A stretch of DNA of 64,000 bases from JAFDXJ01 sp038257845 (GCA_038257845.1 JBBSQL010000006.1:1-64000), one strand, 5' to 3'; shown: positions 1 through 8,722, numbered from the stretch's first letter. Notes: generated by a model not told the origin, from the sequence alone. Numbers and translations: made by a program.

Positions 1-462
1 ATTAGTAATTCTTTTTTGACCAACCACGATGTTTCAAATCAATTCATCAATTCCGCCAGTACAGTCACGCACTCCAACCAAAATGCGGATGCAATAATTG
101 GCAAATGGATGACAGTTGAAAATAACCTCGAAGTAGAAGTGTATAAAAAGGATAATAGTTTCATGGCAAAAATAATCTGGTTTAAAATTGAAGATACCAC
201 GAGGCCAATGAATACGCGGACTGATGAGAAAAATCCCAACCCGGCGCTTCGCTCGCGCAAATGGCTGGGCATGGAAGTTTTAAGCAACTTAAAATATAAT
301 GCTCATGCAAATGAATGGCAGGATGGAATTATTTATGATGCGAAACATGGAAAGGAATGGTATTCAGTTGTCTGGATAAACGATGAAGGATTATTGAAAG
401 TAAAAGGCTACTGGATTTTTAAGTGGATTAGCCAAACGCTGACATTTAAAAGAGTGGGTTAA
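1..462 (+). CDS. DUF2147-family protein, 5' end cut by window edge
   Basis: The reading frame is open from base 1 with no stop to the left, so the start lies outside the window; a TTG at 16 is in frame but there is no reason to prefer it. The visible part matches the DUF2147 pattern: an I-I-G-K-W opening strand, V-E-V-Y-K, an acidic/Asn-Pro stretch (D-E-K-N-P-N-P) followed by a basic L-R-S-R-K segment, G-I-I-Y-D, and a closing L-K-V-K-G-Y strand. Family members are small secreted beta-rich proteins of unknown function. The N-terminal signal peptide would be in the missing part. A bidirectional terminator hairpin follows immediately. Confidence 0.8.
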   Translation: MSNSFLTNHDVSNQFINSASTVTHSNQNADAIIGKWMTVENNLEVEVYKKDNSFMAKIIWFKIEDTTRPMNTRTDEKNPNPALRSRKWLGMEVLSNLKYNAHANEWQDGIIYDAKHGKEWYSVVWINDEGLLKVKGYWIFKWISQTLTFKRVG

Positions 463-484
463 TTTTCTACATGCTAAAATATAA

Positions 485-516
485 AAAAGCCATCCCGATT
501 ATACAGGACGGCTTTT
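485..516. terminator. Bidirectional intrinsic terminator
   Basis: An 11-bp hairpin (AAAAGCCATCC at 485-495 pairing with GGACGGCTTTT at 506-516, one mismatch) has an A-run on the left and a T-run on the right, so it can end transcription in both directions. It sits between two convergent genes. Confidence 0.8.
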
Positions 517-535
517 ATTGCAATCTTAAATGAAG

Positions 536-985
536 TTATTTTTCTTCTTTTACAAAGTTTCCTTTATCATCGAAAATCACATCCTTCCTGTTGATCTCCA
601 ATTCGTATGAAGTTTTTCCCTGCGCATCTAAAACTTTGCCAACATCACCAAACTTTGCGTTTTTATAATGTGCTTTCACGTAAGATTGAATCGCTGTGGG
701 TAAATCTTTCATTTCCATTTCCTGTACAATTTCTACGAATACACCAGAGGGAGTATAGGTAACAGAATTTGCTTCACCATCTTTTCCACCCCAGTTGGCC
801 TCGTAATTTCCATTCTCTTTTTCCCAGGTAACATGATGCGTTTTTGAATCCGGATATTTTTTCATACATGCATCTTTAACTACAGCCGGAACGGTAATCT
901 TTTTACTGTTGCCTTCATTTTCCTGTGCGAATGTGGCACTGCTTATTGCGAACAACACCATCGTTAAACCAAAAATTTTTTTCAT
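536..985 (-). CDS. PepSY-like secreted protein
   Basis: 149 aa from the ATG at 985, chosen because it starts directly at the signal peptide M-K-K-I-F-G-L-T ending in A-T-F-A-Q; upstream in-frame codons only add a charged leader. The mature part resembles the PepSY-like (putative beta-lactamase-inhibitor-like) periplasmic family common in Bacteroidota: V-P-A-V-V-K-D-A-C-M-K-K-Y-P, W-E-K-E-N-G-N-Y-E-A-N-W, and a repeated unit with L-P-T-A-I-Q-S-Y-V-K-A-H-Y. These proteins are exported and of unknown role. It is a monocistronic unit ending at the shared terminator at 485-516. Confidence 0.75.
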   Translation of the reverse strand: MKKIFGLTMVLFAISSATFAQENEGNSKKITVPAVVKDACMKKYPDSKTHHVTWEKENGNYEANWGGKDGEANSVTYTPSGVFVEIVQEMEMKDLPTAIQSYVKAHYKNAKFGDVGKVLDAQGKTSYELEINRKDVIFDDKGNFVKEEK

Positions 986-1172
986 CATTTTAAATTGTTT
1001 TAATTGTAATTTATTTTGTTTGAAGAGCAAACTTATAACCTGAATTTGAGGAAATTTTGAAGTTTAAATTTATTTGCATTTAAAAAAAGTTAAAAGCGCT
1101 GTTTAGACTTCATCGAAGATTGATTTTAAGTGAAGGGTAAGTTTCATGGTACAATTTTTTTTGAATTCTATG

Positions 1173-1841
1173 TCATTTTTTTTTGGAAAGAATTTTATAC
1201 AAAACGGGGCCGGTGGTTATGATTACTATAAAAATTACTATTACAAATAAATGCTGCCTGAGATCAAATTTGAAGCTATTCAGGAATAATTTTTCGAGAT
1301 AATGGCCAGCCATTAATACCGTAAAAACCCAGGCTGCACTACCCATAATATTATACCGGAGAAATTTCTTTTTTTCCATTTTTACAATGCCTGCGACAAC
1401 AGGTGCAAAAGTTCGTAACATAGGAAGAAATCTTGCAATCACTATGGCAACGCCTCCATGTTTATCATAAAATTCTTTTGCCTGGTAAAGATGTTTTTTC
1501 TTAAACAGCCAGGTATCTTTTCTTTTAAAAAGTATAGGTCCTGTTTTAAAACCAAACCAATAACCTAATTCATTTCCTATTATACCTGCAATAGAAATCA
1601 ATACAAACAAAACCATCACTTCTAAAAAATCGCTTCCCAAGCCAGCCGGAATAAGGGTTTTCGCGAGCATACTGCTGTAAATGCCCGACACAAATAACAA
1701 ACTGTCGCCGGGTAAAAAGAAACCAATCATTAATCCCGTTTCAGCAAAAATTATAAATAGCACAATCCATATTCCACCATGTTGAATATAAAATACAGGA
1801 TCCAATAAATTTTTAAAAGTGATTTGTAAAAGTTCATGCAT
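1173..1841 (-). CDS. DedA-family membrane protein
   Basis: 222 aa with four or five hydrophobic segments. The DedA/VTT signature residues are present: E-T-G-L-M-I-G-F-F-L-P-G-D-S-L-L near the N terminus and the re-entrant-loop motif R-F-L-P-M-L-R-T-F-A-P-V-V-A-G. DedA proteins are inner-membrane transporters; several have been linked to undecaprenyl-phosphate or phospholipid recycling and to membrane potential maintenance. Which substrate this one uses cannot be told from sequence. It stands alone between two minus-strand genes with long gaps. Confidence 0.9.
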   Translation of the reverse strand: MHELLQITFKNLLDPVFYIQHGGIWIVLFIIFAETGLMIGFFLPGDSLLFVSGIYSSMLAKTLIPAGLGSDFLEVMVLFVLISIAGIIGNELGYWFGFKTGPILFKRKDTWLFKKKHLYQAKEFYDKHGGVAIVIARFLPMLRTFAPVVAGIVKMEKKKFLRYNIMGSAAWVFTVLMAGHYLEKLFLNSFKFDLRQHLFVIVIFIVIITTGPVLYKILSKKK

Positions 1842-2080
1842 TATTTACAGTTATTGTAAAAAGTATTTAATGGAATTTGTTTCTATTCCCCGAAAATAAA
1901 TAATTTCTGCACTTGTTTGTTTTGATAAAAAGCTTGCAACAAAAGAAACGAAAAATCACAACTTGAATATTTTACATTTTATTCTTTTGCAGCATTAAAG
2001 AAATTACCTCGCATTGCAAATGCTTTACAAGGGATGTTTATTTTAATTGGCAAGTTAATAAAAGTGAAACAGGTTGAGCA

Positions 2081-2896
2081 TTAAGTTTCAACTATTTCTG
2101 TTTTGTTGCTGCTATTCACCTGCGTCATCGTTAAATAGACTACGCAAGCTATTATGATAATAAAAAATACAATGTTTATGATCATAAGTGAAATTCCCAA
2201 TCCACCATCTTTTGGTTCTTGTATAAGCAAATCTCCTAAAGACGCACCTATTGGCCGTGTAACAATAAATGCGATCCAAAATGCTAAAACTCCACCTATG
2301 ACTTTATAGTAGGCTAAGACACCCGCTAATATAAAAATGGAACCAAATAGAATTAAGGAGTTTAAATAACCAAAATTAAAATGTTCAGATACAGAGTCTC
2401 CAACGCCTGTTCCTAAAGCAAATGTTGTTAATACAATCCACCAATAAAATCTTTCCCTATCATCATTATTTATTGAATGGATAGAAAGTGTGTGTTCTTT
2501 TTTATACCAAAAATAAAATAATAATCCCATGGCTACTGCGAAAACAACATCTAATATAAGTATTGAAACATTTAATTTTTCAACTAAAAGATCGGTTATT
2601 AATGTCCCTTCAATACTCATCATTACAATTAATAACCAATAGGAAGGCGGATAGTATTTTTTTTGCTTAAAATTCCAAATGGTAACGCCAATCGTAATAA
2701 CACCCATTATGATGGCAGTTAAGGTTAAGCCCAGGTTTAAATTGTCTGAAAAGTAATCTGCAGCAGTTTCACCAACGGTTGTTGATAATATTTTTATAAC
2801 CCAAAATAACACGCCTAAACGAGCAACTCTATTAATTAATTCTTTATTCGAAGTAAGCTGGTTTCTACCAAGGTCAAGTTTTTGTGCACTTTGCAT
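2081..2896 (-). CDS. COG4705-type multi-pass membrane protein with internal repeat
   Basis: 271 aa, about eight hydrophobic segments. Two halves repeat the same signature: residues ~30-50 contain F-W-V-I-K-I-L-S-T-T-V-G-E-T-A-A-D and residues ~150-170 contain W-I-V-L-T-T-F-A-L-G-T-G-V-G-D-S, each followed by a loop ending N-L-G or N-F-G. This is the pattern of the uncharacterised COG4705 family. The conserved acidic residue inside each Thr-Thr helix suggests a transporter built as an inverted or tandem repeat, but no substrate is known to me. It stands alone. Confidence 0.75.
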   Translation of the reverse strand: MQSAQKLDLGRNQLTSNKELINRVARLGVLFWVIKILSTTVGETAADYFSDNLNLGLTLTAIIMGVITIGVTIWNFKQKKYYPPSYWLLIVMMSIEGTLITDLLVEKLNVSILILDVVFAVAMGLLFYFWYKKEHTLSIHSINNDDRERFYWWIVLTTFALGTGVGDSVSEHFNFGYLNSLILFGSIFILAGVLAYYKVIGGVLAFWIAFIVTRPIGASLGDLLIQEPKDGGLGISLMIINIVFFIIIIACVVYLTMTQVNSSNKTEIVET

Positions 2897-3337
2897 CGTT
2901 ATCTTTTAAAATGAATTTTACAAACCTATACGCCTATTCTGAAGACAAACTGAAGATGTAGTTTATGAACAGAACAATAAATCATCAGCCGAAAAAAAAG
3001 AAAATGAGTCTAGTAGAATAAATTTATTGAGAGGATGTTGTGCCAGGGTGGCAATAGATACAAGAAATAAAATGAAAGGGAGTAAAATTCAGCGCAAGTA
3101 TTTGTATTTTTCTATTTGAATGCAAAGGAATTTTGAAGTTATCAAAGAAATTTCATTTTTACACATTTTGATTCTTTAATTCCATATAAATTCCTTTTTA
3201 AACTACTGTTATTTTTAGTATTTCAAACCAAATCCTCATTTCACCCATCCGTTCTTTTTCCCGCTGGTAATTCAATATTGCCATATCATCGCAATTGCCC
3301 TGTAGCGAAGTATTGAATATATACATTTACAAAATTA

Positions 3338-3393
3338 ACTATCGGTCGGTGTCCACAACGATTGATACTATCGGACGGTGTCTTCACCGACCG
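3338..3393. promoter_or_regulatory. Direct/inverted repeat cluster upstream of the GT39 gene
   Basis: A 16-bp sequence at 3338-3353 recurs at 3367-3382 with one change. The core CGGTCGGTG (3343-3351) is repeated in inverted form as CACCGACCG (3385-3393), and the second copy forms a tight hairpin with it (stem 9 bp, one mismatch, 4-nt loop). It lies 30-90 bp upstream of the likely ATG at 3426. It could be an operator or an attenuating hairpin; there is no T-run, so a simple terminator is less likely. The rest of the 2897-3425 gap shows nothing I recognise. Confidence 0.5.
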
Positions 3394-3425
3394 AAATATA
3401 TATAAGACTTAAACTACTGACTAAA

Positions 3426-4946
3426 ATGAACAGGCAAACAAAAATTATAATTCTCATCTTTTGTATTATCAAACTCTCCCTGCATCTTATAGTTGACGCG
3501 CATTCCGGTTTCCAGGGAGATGAATTGTTGCATATCCAAACCGGCAATCACCTTGCATTCGGTTATATGGAATTTCCGCCGCTAATCGCTGTCTTCGCAT
3601 ATATCCAAAATTTATTTCATTCCCATTCTGTTTTCGTGTATCACATTTTTTCACATTTAGCGAGCATTGGTATCATCATTTTTACAGCAAAAACAACGCT
3701 TGAATTAGGTGGAAAAAATAAAGCTGTTTTCATCGTGCTCCTGGCGATCATAATAGCCCCGGGTTTTGACAGATCCCAGCAACTTTTTCAGCCTGTTGTT
3801 TTTAGCCAGTTCTTTTGGGTTTTAAGTTTTTATTATTTGACGAGGTTCATAAAGTTGATGGATAAAAAGTCGCTCTGGCTACTAACATTTTCCTGCATCT
3901 TAGGTCTTATGTCAAAATATGATGCTACATTTTTCATCTTCGGATTGAGTGCTTTATTATTTTTTAGCAGCACAAGAAATGCCTTGATCAAAAATAAATT
4001 TTGGTGGAATATTTTAGTCGCGCTTGTTTGCATGTTGCCCAACTTTTTATGGCAGGTTGCGAATGATTTCCCCGTATTGCAGATGTTTGACCGTCTTTAT
4101 CAAACACAATTAGATGAAATAAGCAGGCTGTCAAATACATCGGGAATACTCATGGATATTAATCCAATAGTGGCGTTACTCTTATTTCTCCCGGGAATTT
4201 ATTATATGATTATAGCACGGAATAAAAAGTTGATTAACCTGCTGTCGCTGTCTATTGCATTATCATTTTGCTTTTTATTATTTCAAAATGGAAAGTCCTA
4301 TTATTACTTCCCGCTCGCACTGACTGTCCTACCCTTTGGTGCAATTTTTTTAGAACAAATACTTTTAAAGAAAAAAAAATGGGCGATATACCCGATTACT
4401 ATTTTGATGATTATTGGAAGTATACTCATTCCATTCGGAATGCCGGTGTACACTTTCAATCGTTACCTGGAAAAAATTTATCCATTTGAAAAGATTCAAA
4501 TTGAAGGTGGAAAATACGGTGTAAAATATGATGAATATTATTCTACAGAAAAATGGAAAACCACGATGCAGGATTTGAAATCCGTGTACGACAGTTTACC
4601 GCAGGAGGAACAAAAAAATTGTTTGATCTGGGGAAAACATTATGGACAGGCTGGTGCTGTGGATTTATTCCGTGACCAGTACAATTTACCTGGATCATTT
4701 TCTTTTCACGGCAGTTTTTACAGTTGGACTCCAAGCGGTCCAATGCCGCAAACGATTATTGCATTAAGCTATCGCGTGGGCGATTTCTTTCAATCATATT
4801 TTGGCAAAGTCACCAGGGTTCGAACTATTTATAATCCTTATTCAAACAATGATGAAGAATTATATCAATATATTTATATCTGCCAGGATCCAAAGCAGGA
4901 TTTTGATACCATGAAAGTTTTATTTAAAAAAAGGATTTTTGAATAA
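3426..4946 (+). CDS. GT39/PMT-like membrane glycosyltransferase
   Basis: 506 aa from the ATG at 3426; an in-frame GTG at 3378 exists, but it would put the start inside the repeat cluster. About 10-12 membrane segments. The first extracytoplasmic loop carries G-F-Q-G-D-E-L-L-H, the acidic catalytic motif of GT-C glycosyltransferases (dolichyl/undecaprenyl-phosphate-mannose type, ArnT-like), and G-Y-M-E-F-P-P-L follows as in that family. A soluble C-terminal part of about 140 residues is periplasmic. It likely transfers a sugar from a polyprenyl phosphate to an envelope acceptor; the acceptor is unknown. Confidence 0.85.
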   Translation: MNRQTKIIILIFCIIKLSLHLIVDAHSGFQGDELLHIQTGNHLAFGYMEFPPLIAVFAYIQNLFHSHSVFVYHIFSHLASIGIIIFTAKTTLELGGKNKAVFIVLLAIIIAPGFDRSQQLFQPVVFSQFFWVLSFYYLTRFIKLMDKKSLWLLTFSCILGLMSKYDATFFIFGLSALLFFSSTRNALIKNKFWWNILVALVCMLPNFLWQVANDFPVLQMFDRLYQTQLDEISRLSNTSGILMDINPIVALLLFLPGIYYMIIARNKKLINLLSLSIALSFCFLLFQNGKSYYYFPLALTVLPFGAIFLEQILLKKKKWAIYPITILMIIGSILIPFGMPVYTFNRYLEKIYPFEKIQIEGGKYGVKYDEYYSTEKWKTTMQDLKSVYDSLPQEEQKNCLIWGKHYGQAGAVDLFRDQYNLPGSFSFHGSFYSWTPSGPMPQTIIALSYRVGDFFQSYFGKVTRVRTIYNPYSNNDEELYQYIYICQDPKQDFDTMKVLFKKRIFE

Positions 4947-5143
4947 ATTTTTAAGCTTTATATATTTAAGTTCAACTTTTATAAAAATAAGTATACATTT
5001 TAAAATAAACAGTAATACGCTCATAAATTTTTTGTTGAATTTTTTCAACAAAGCCCGGCAAAATTATTTTGAACTTCAGCGCTAGGACAATAACAATTGT
5101 GCATAATTTCAATTACTTTTATCATAGCCAAAGATCATTGCTT

Positions 5144-5605
5144 ATGAAAAAAATATTGCTTTGCTTTTTATATCTAATCAGTTTTCACATTGCAGATGCA
5201 CAGATAACAATGGCTGAAAAAGCTGATTGGAAACCTGTTGGCAAACTGAAATCATTGGGAAGTACAATCGCTTCGATGGAATACAATGTATCAGGGCGTG
5301 ATACAATCTATCTCCTGTTCATGAAAGATTTTACCAAACGGGGAGAAAATGCAGAATCGCAATTTTTCAGCATAAAATTTAATGGAGTTGAGAATACTGT
5401 TGAAAAATTCTATCAACTTTTAAAATCGTTTTTCCTGGATGAAAACCGCAAGAACAAGAACTATACACAATCATTCAGGCTGGGCGATCAGATGGTTTAC
5501 CTGCAGCATTACCTGCTGGTAACGGGTAAAGGAGTAAAGTTGAGCACCAAAGAAGGCTATATCAATTTATCCAAAGGCGATATTGATAAACTTTTTGGAA
5601 GATAA
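5144..5605 (+). CDS. Secreted protein of unknown function
   Basis: 153 aa from the ATG at 5144, which begins a clean signal peptide (M-K-K-I-L-L-C-F-L-Y-L-I-S-F ending A-D-A-Q). The mature protein has alternating beta-type segments and no motif I recognise. It has its own ~200-bp upstream gap and does not appear to be in an operon. Confidence 0.65.
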   Translation: MKKILLCFLYLISFHIADAQITMAEKADWKPVGKLKSLGSTIASMEYNVSGRDTIYLLFMKDFTKRGENAESQFFSIKFNGVENTVEKFYQLLKSFFLDENRKNKNYTQSFRLGDQMVYLQHYLLVTGKGVKLSTKEGYINLSKGDIDKLFGR

Positions 5606-5876
5606 GTATTTTATTGTGAATCATCATCTGCCGGATTTAAAGTGCGTTCATTGAATGAGGAAAATATTTTTATACAAATTCAATTTTGAATACCGTGCAT
5701 CGTTCCATCAATAGATATGAAACAGAACATTAACTACCTATTTTTTCAGGAAAATTCATGCAACATATTATAAATAATTAGAGATTGGATTGTACTAATA
5801 ACAATTAAAAATGAATAACAATAAATACTTGAATTTCAGATACGAAATTTTTTGTGGAATAACGTCTTATAACATA

Positions 5877-5905
5877 AATTTACGTGTTGGCATAAACCGT
5901 AAATT
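5877..5905. promoter_or_regulatory. Perfect 8-bp inverted repeat upstream of the AraC-type gene
   Basis: AATTTACG (5877-5884) and CGTAAATT (5898-5905) form a perfect inverted repeat with a 13-bp centre, 38 bp before the regulator's start. It is placed where an autoregulatory operator would be. The remaining 5606-5942 gap is AT-rich and holds nothing else I recognise. Confidence 0.4.
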
Positions 5906-5942
5906 GACGTCTCAAAATTTTAGAAGCTTTTATTAACGTAAA

Positions 5943-6785
5943 ATGATACCGGTACTGGTTAAAGACATATTGCCAAATGCCACATTGCAAAAGCATGTTC
6001 GCATGTATCAGGTGTTTCGTTTTGTATTTGATAAAAATATAATTCCACCTATAAAACACCATTATCCCAGACCAGAACATTGCATTACCTTTTATATTAA
6101 AGACACCCAGAAATTTAAATATACAGATATTGAAACGATACATTCTTACCCGCAATGTATTATTAATGGAATGCACACAACTCCTGTTTACAGTTATGGA
6201 GGAAACGATTTCCTGGCTATAAAAATCGTATTAAGAACTGCTGTTTTATATCAGTTGCTAAGATTTCCTTTGAAGGAGCTTACCAATACATTTATAAATG
6301 CAGAAGACATTTGGGGTAACGAAGTATGTTCAGTTTGTAATCGTTTAAAAGGTTTAGACGAGTTACCAGAAATGATAACAATAATCGAAAGTTTTATTGA
6401 AAGCCAGATAAAAAAAATAAAAATTGATTTTCAACCTATCGATGAAGCATCAGATTTACTATTCGGTAATGAAAATCATGTCTCGATTGATTGGCTTGCA
6501 AATCAATCTTGTTTAAGTGTCAGGCAGTTTATTAGGAAATTTGAAGAAAGAATAGGAATAAGTGCTAAAACCTTTGCACGTATCATTCGTTTCGATAAAG
6601 CTTATCGAATGAAAAACCTCCATCCGGAATATGACTGGTTATTTATTGCTGTTTCATGTAATTATTACGACTATCAGCACATGGTAAAAGATTTCAAAGA
6701 GTTTTCTAATCTCACACCTTACTCTTTATACGAATTAGAATTAATTGCTCCTGAACGCTGCTTCGGATTTTCATATCTGACTTAA
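5943..6785 (+). CDS. AraC-family transcriptional regulator
   Basis: 280 aa. The N-terminal ~140 residues look like the DUF6597/cupin-type sensor half common in Bacteroidota AraC proteins (opening P-V-L-V-K-D-I-L-P-N-A-T-L-Q-K-H-V). The C-terminal ~95 residues are the double helix-turn-helix: I-D-W-L-A-N-Q-S-C-L-S-V-R-Q-F-I-R-K-F-E then the linker R-I-I-R-F-D-K-A and a second helix set ending H-M-V-K-D-F-K-E-F. It is followed 83 bp downstream by a cupin oxidoreductase-like gene on the same strand, a plausible target. Confidence 0.9.
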   Translation: MIPVLVKDILPNATLQKHVRMYQVFRFVFDKNIIPPIKHHYPRPEHCITFYIKDTQKFKYTDIETIHSYPQCIINGMHTTPVYSYGGNDFLAIKIVLRTAVLYQLLRFPLKELTNTFINAEDIWGNEVCSVCNRLKGLDELPEMITIIESFIESQIKKIKIDFQPIDEASDLLFGNENHVSIDWLANQSCLSVRQFIRKFEERIGISAKTFARIIRFDKAYRMKNLHPEYDWLFIAVSCNYYDYQHMVKDFKEFSNLTPYSLYELELIAPERCFGFSYLT

Positions 6786-6806
6786 AATGTCACTTTTTTA
6801 CCACTA

Positions 6807-6814
6807 TATCTTTG
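6807..6814 (+). promoter_or_regulatory. Candidate -7 element (TATCTTTG) for the cupin gene
   Basis: TATCTTTG fits the Bacteroidota sigma-A -7 consensus TAnnTTTG. It begins 62 bp before the cupin ATG. A second match, TAAATTTG, lies at 6826-6833. No clear -33 TTTG is placed for either. Confidence 0.4.
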
Positions 6815-6868
6815 ATAGGTATAAGTAAATTTGCATGCAAACTATTTAGCAACTTCAAAAGATTTTAT

Positions 6869-7483
6869 ATGAAACGTCGAAACTTCCTTTCTACAACTGC
6901 GGTAGGTCTTTCGGTTTTAAATTTTTCGGCTTTTACTTCTGCTCAAAACAAAAATAATGGAGAAATGTTACAACCCTTTTATATCCCACCTCATGAAGCC
7001 CTTCTAGCTGGAGTTGGTAATTCTGATATTCGTACTATTATACACGCTGACCAAACTGATAAACAATTTTCAAATGTTGAAGTTGCTTTTGCACCTAAAC
7101 AAATGGGACCGTCTCCGCATTTGCACGAAAATTTAGATGAACTTATGTACGTATTGGAAGGCACAGCAACAGTATTGATTGGTGAAAAGATATATGAAGT
7201 AGAAGCCGGTGGTTGGAACTTTAGACCAAGACGTATAATTCATTCATTCTGGAATGCTTCTGATAAGCCATTGAGGTTTATAGATTGTTTTTTCAATCAA
7301 AACTTTGAAGATTATTTGGAGGAATTATTTCATAAAATCATTCCCAACATGATAAAGAATAATCTTACTCCAACAACACCGTCAATTGCAAACAGAATAG
7401 CTGCACTTGATAAAAAGTTTGGTGTAACATGGTTTCACAATCAACGACAGGCTATCATTGACAAATACAAACTACAGGGTTAA
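6869..7483 (+). CDS. Exported cupin-domain protein
   Basis: 204 aa from the ATG at 6869. The leader M-K-R-R-N-F-L-S-T-T has the twin-arginine pattern (R-R-N-F-L) and ends A-S-A-type, F-T-S-A-Q, so Tat export is likely. The cupin core shows H-L-H-E-N-L-D-E-L-M-Y-V-L-E-G, the metal-binding His/His/Glu set of motif 1, and P-R-R-I-I-H-S-F-W-N as motif 2 with the last His. Substrate is unknown. It lies directly downstream of the AraC-type regulator. Confidence 0.8.
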   Translation: MKRRNFLSTTAVGLSVLNFSAFTSAQNKNNGEMLQPFYIPPHEALLAGVGNSDIRTIIHADQTDKQFSNVEVAFAPKQMGPSPHLHENLDELMYVLEGTATVLIGEKIYEVEAGGWNFRPRRIIHSFWNASDKPLRFIDCFFNQNFEDYLEELFHKIIPNMIKNNLTPTTPSIANRIAALDKKFGVTWFHNQRQAIIDKYKLQG

Positions 7484-7532
7484 CTCTATGACTCTTGTCA
7501 ACAACCATCACTAACAACAGCTTCTGCCAAAA

Positions 7533-7644
7533 GGCGTTTGGAAAAAAAGCGGGTTCAATGCTTAAATAAAGCTTTGTGCTTCGTATCAAGTTCAGTTCTG
7601 GCAGATACTTTATTGCTTCGAAATCCGCTTCTTCGCCAAGCGCC
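7533..7644. repeat. 112-bp imperfect palindromic element (attC-like in shape)
   Basis: A 23-bp arm at 7533-7555 pairs with 7622-7644 at about 18 of 23 positions (arms read GGCG-yTTGG...AAGCGG-rTT when oriented alike), leaving a 66-bp centre. It sits between the cupin gene and the small membrane-protein gene. The size and long-stem shape resemble integron attC sites, but I could not find clean RYYYAAC and GTTRRRY ends, so it may be another kind of palindromic intergenic element. Confidence 0.5.
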
Positions 7645-7902
7645 AAAACATTGGGTGAAATCGCTTTCTAACAGTTTACTATATTAAAGTATAATTGATT
7701 AATATGAAAATTAAAATTTCTCTTAAAACCAGGTTACTTATTCTTTTCATATTAAGCTTGATTGGCTTAATTGGAACAGTAATTCTCTTTATAATATCAG
7801 GCGAAACAGATAATTTTAAAATCTTTATGCGTGGATTAGGAGTTTTCCTATTTCTATTTTGGTCACTTTTTTATGGAAGAAAATACTTTCGGGAAGTAAA
7901 GA
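7633..7902 (+). repeat. Copy 1 of a ~270-bp duplicated unit
   Basis: From TCGCCAA at 7633 through the small membrane-protein gene to about 7902 the sequence matches 8795-9064. Both the intergenic leader and the coding part are alike. The duplicated unit brackets the DUF2007 gene in direct orientation. Confidence 0.8.
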
Positions 7903-7916
7903 AGACTGCATTGTAA
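7704..7916 (+). CDS. Small two-helix membrane protein, copy 1
   Basis: 70 aa from the ATG at 7704, the position also conserved in the second copy; an in-frame TTG at 7695 is less likely. A basic start (M-K-I-K-I-S-L-K-T-R) leads into a hydrophobic helix (L-L-I-L-F-I-L-S-L-I-G-L), a short S-G-E-T-D-N-F loop and a second helix, ending in a basic tail with F-Y-G-R-K-Y. No family recognised. A near-identical paralogue lies at 8865-9071. Confidence 0.7.
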   Translation: MKIKISLKTRLLILFILSLIGLIGTVILFIISGETDNFKIFMRGLGVFLFLFWSLFYGRKYFREVKKTAL

Positions 7917-7950
7917 TTGCGTATAATTTTCGAACTACGATTTTTTCATT
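7909..7950 (+). repeat. Intergenic element B, copy 1
   Basis: Shares the core TATAATTTwCGAACT plus a T-rich tail with copies at 13352, 14161 and 15583. This copy overlaps the stop codon of the small membrane-protein gene and lies just upstream of element A at 7977. Confidence 0.55.
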
Positions 7951-7976
7951 AATACTAAAAGACAAGGTGTAAAAAA

Positions 7977-8016
7977 ATTGTTGAATTAAAGAAGTAGCCT
8001 ATTTTAGCGTATATAA
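7977..8016 (+). promoter_or_regulatory. Intergenic element A, copy 1 (promoter-like)
   Basis: TTG at 7978-7980, a 19-bp spacer containing A-T-T-A-A-A-G-A-A-G-T-A-G-C, then TATTTTAG at 8000-8007 followed by CGTATATA. The layout fits a Bacteroidota sigma-A promoter and recurs upstream of five other genes in this block. The DUF2007 gene starts at 8048. Confidence 0.6.
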
Positions 8017-8047
8017 AAATATTGTTCGTCATTTTATACAACCCGCT

Positions 8048-8722
8048 ATGATAGAGACTTACTTAACATTCCAAAAATTTAATGACATAGAATTAGCAAA
8101 TGAAATTGCCGAGCGTCTAAAGCAAAACGATATTGAATGTTTTGTTCAAGATAATCAAGGAAAGTTTTTTGAACCCAGTTTTGCAAACAATTCATTTGAA
8201 CCAGATATTGCAATTAAACTTAAACCTGATGATTTCATAAAAGCAAATAAAGCGCTTGAAGATTATTATAAAAAACAGCATGACACTGTTGACAAAGATT
8301 ATGACCTATTTGAATTTTCAGACAATGAATTAACTGAAATAATTTCTAAACCTGATGAATGGGGAAACTTTGATTACCAGTTAGCTCAAAAGATTTTAAA
8401 AGACCGTGGAAAAGAAATAAAACCCGACACAGTTCAAAATTTAAAGACGCAAAGATTTGATGAATTATCAACTCCTGAAAAGGCAAGTCAGCTTTTAATT
8501 TTTGCGGGTTATTTTTTTGTATTTTTTGGAGCTGTGATAGGAATTATAATTGGCTGGAGTTTATATAGCAGTAAAAAAACATTGCCAAACGGACACAGAG
8601 TTTTTGTTTATAGGAATGAAGATAGAATGCGCGGAAGTAGGATTTTACTTATGGGAACAATAGTCATTGTTTTAGCAATTATTTTCAGACTAATTTTATT
8701 ATTTAGAAGTGATGACTTCTAA
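8048..8722 (+). CDS. DUF2007-like protein with C-terminal membrane segments
   Basis: 224 aa. Residues ~1-75 match the DUF2007 (putative signal-transducing) fold: Y-L-T-F-Q-K-F-N-D-I-E-L-A-N-E-I-A-E-R-L then I-E-C-F-V-Q-D and I-K-L-K-P-D-D-F-I-K-A. A central acidic/charged stretch of ~80 residues leads to two hydrophobic helices near 155-175 and 200-220. Function unknown. It is flanked on both sides by the duplicated ~270-bp unit, so it could be lost by recombination between the copies. Confidence 0.75.
   Translation: MIETYLTFQKFNDIELANEIAERLKQNDIECFVQDNQGKFFEPSFANNSFEPDIAIKLKPDDFIKANKALEDYYKKQHDTVDKDYDLFEFSDNELTEIISKPDEWGNFDYQLAQKILKDRGKEIKPDTVQNLKTQRFDELSTPEKASQLLIFAGYFFVFFGAVIGIIIGWSLYSSKKTLPNGHRVFVYRNEDRMRGSRILLMGTIVIVLAIIFRLILLFRSDDF

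Noticed and set aside
7455..7646. Minus-strand 63-codon open frame
   Set aside because: Coincides with the palindromic element and is explained by it.
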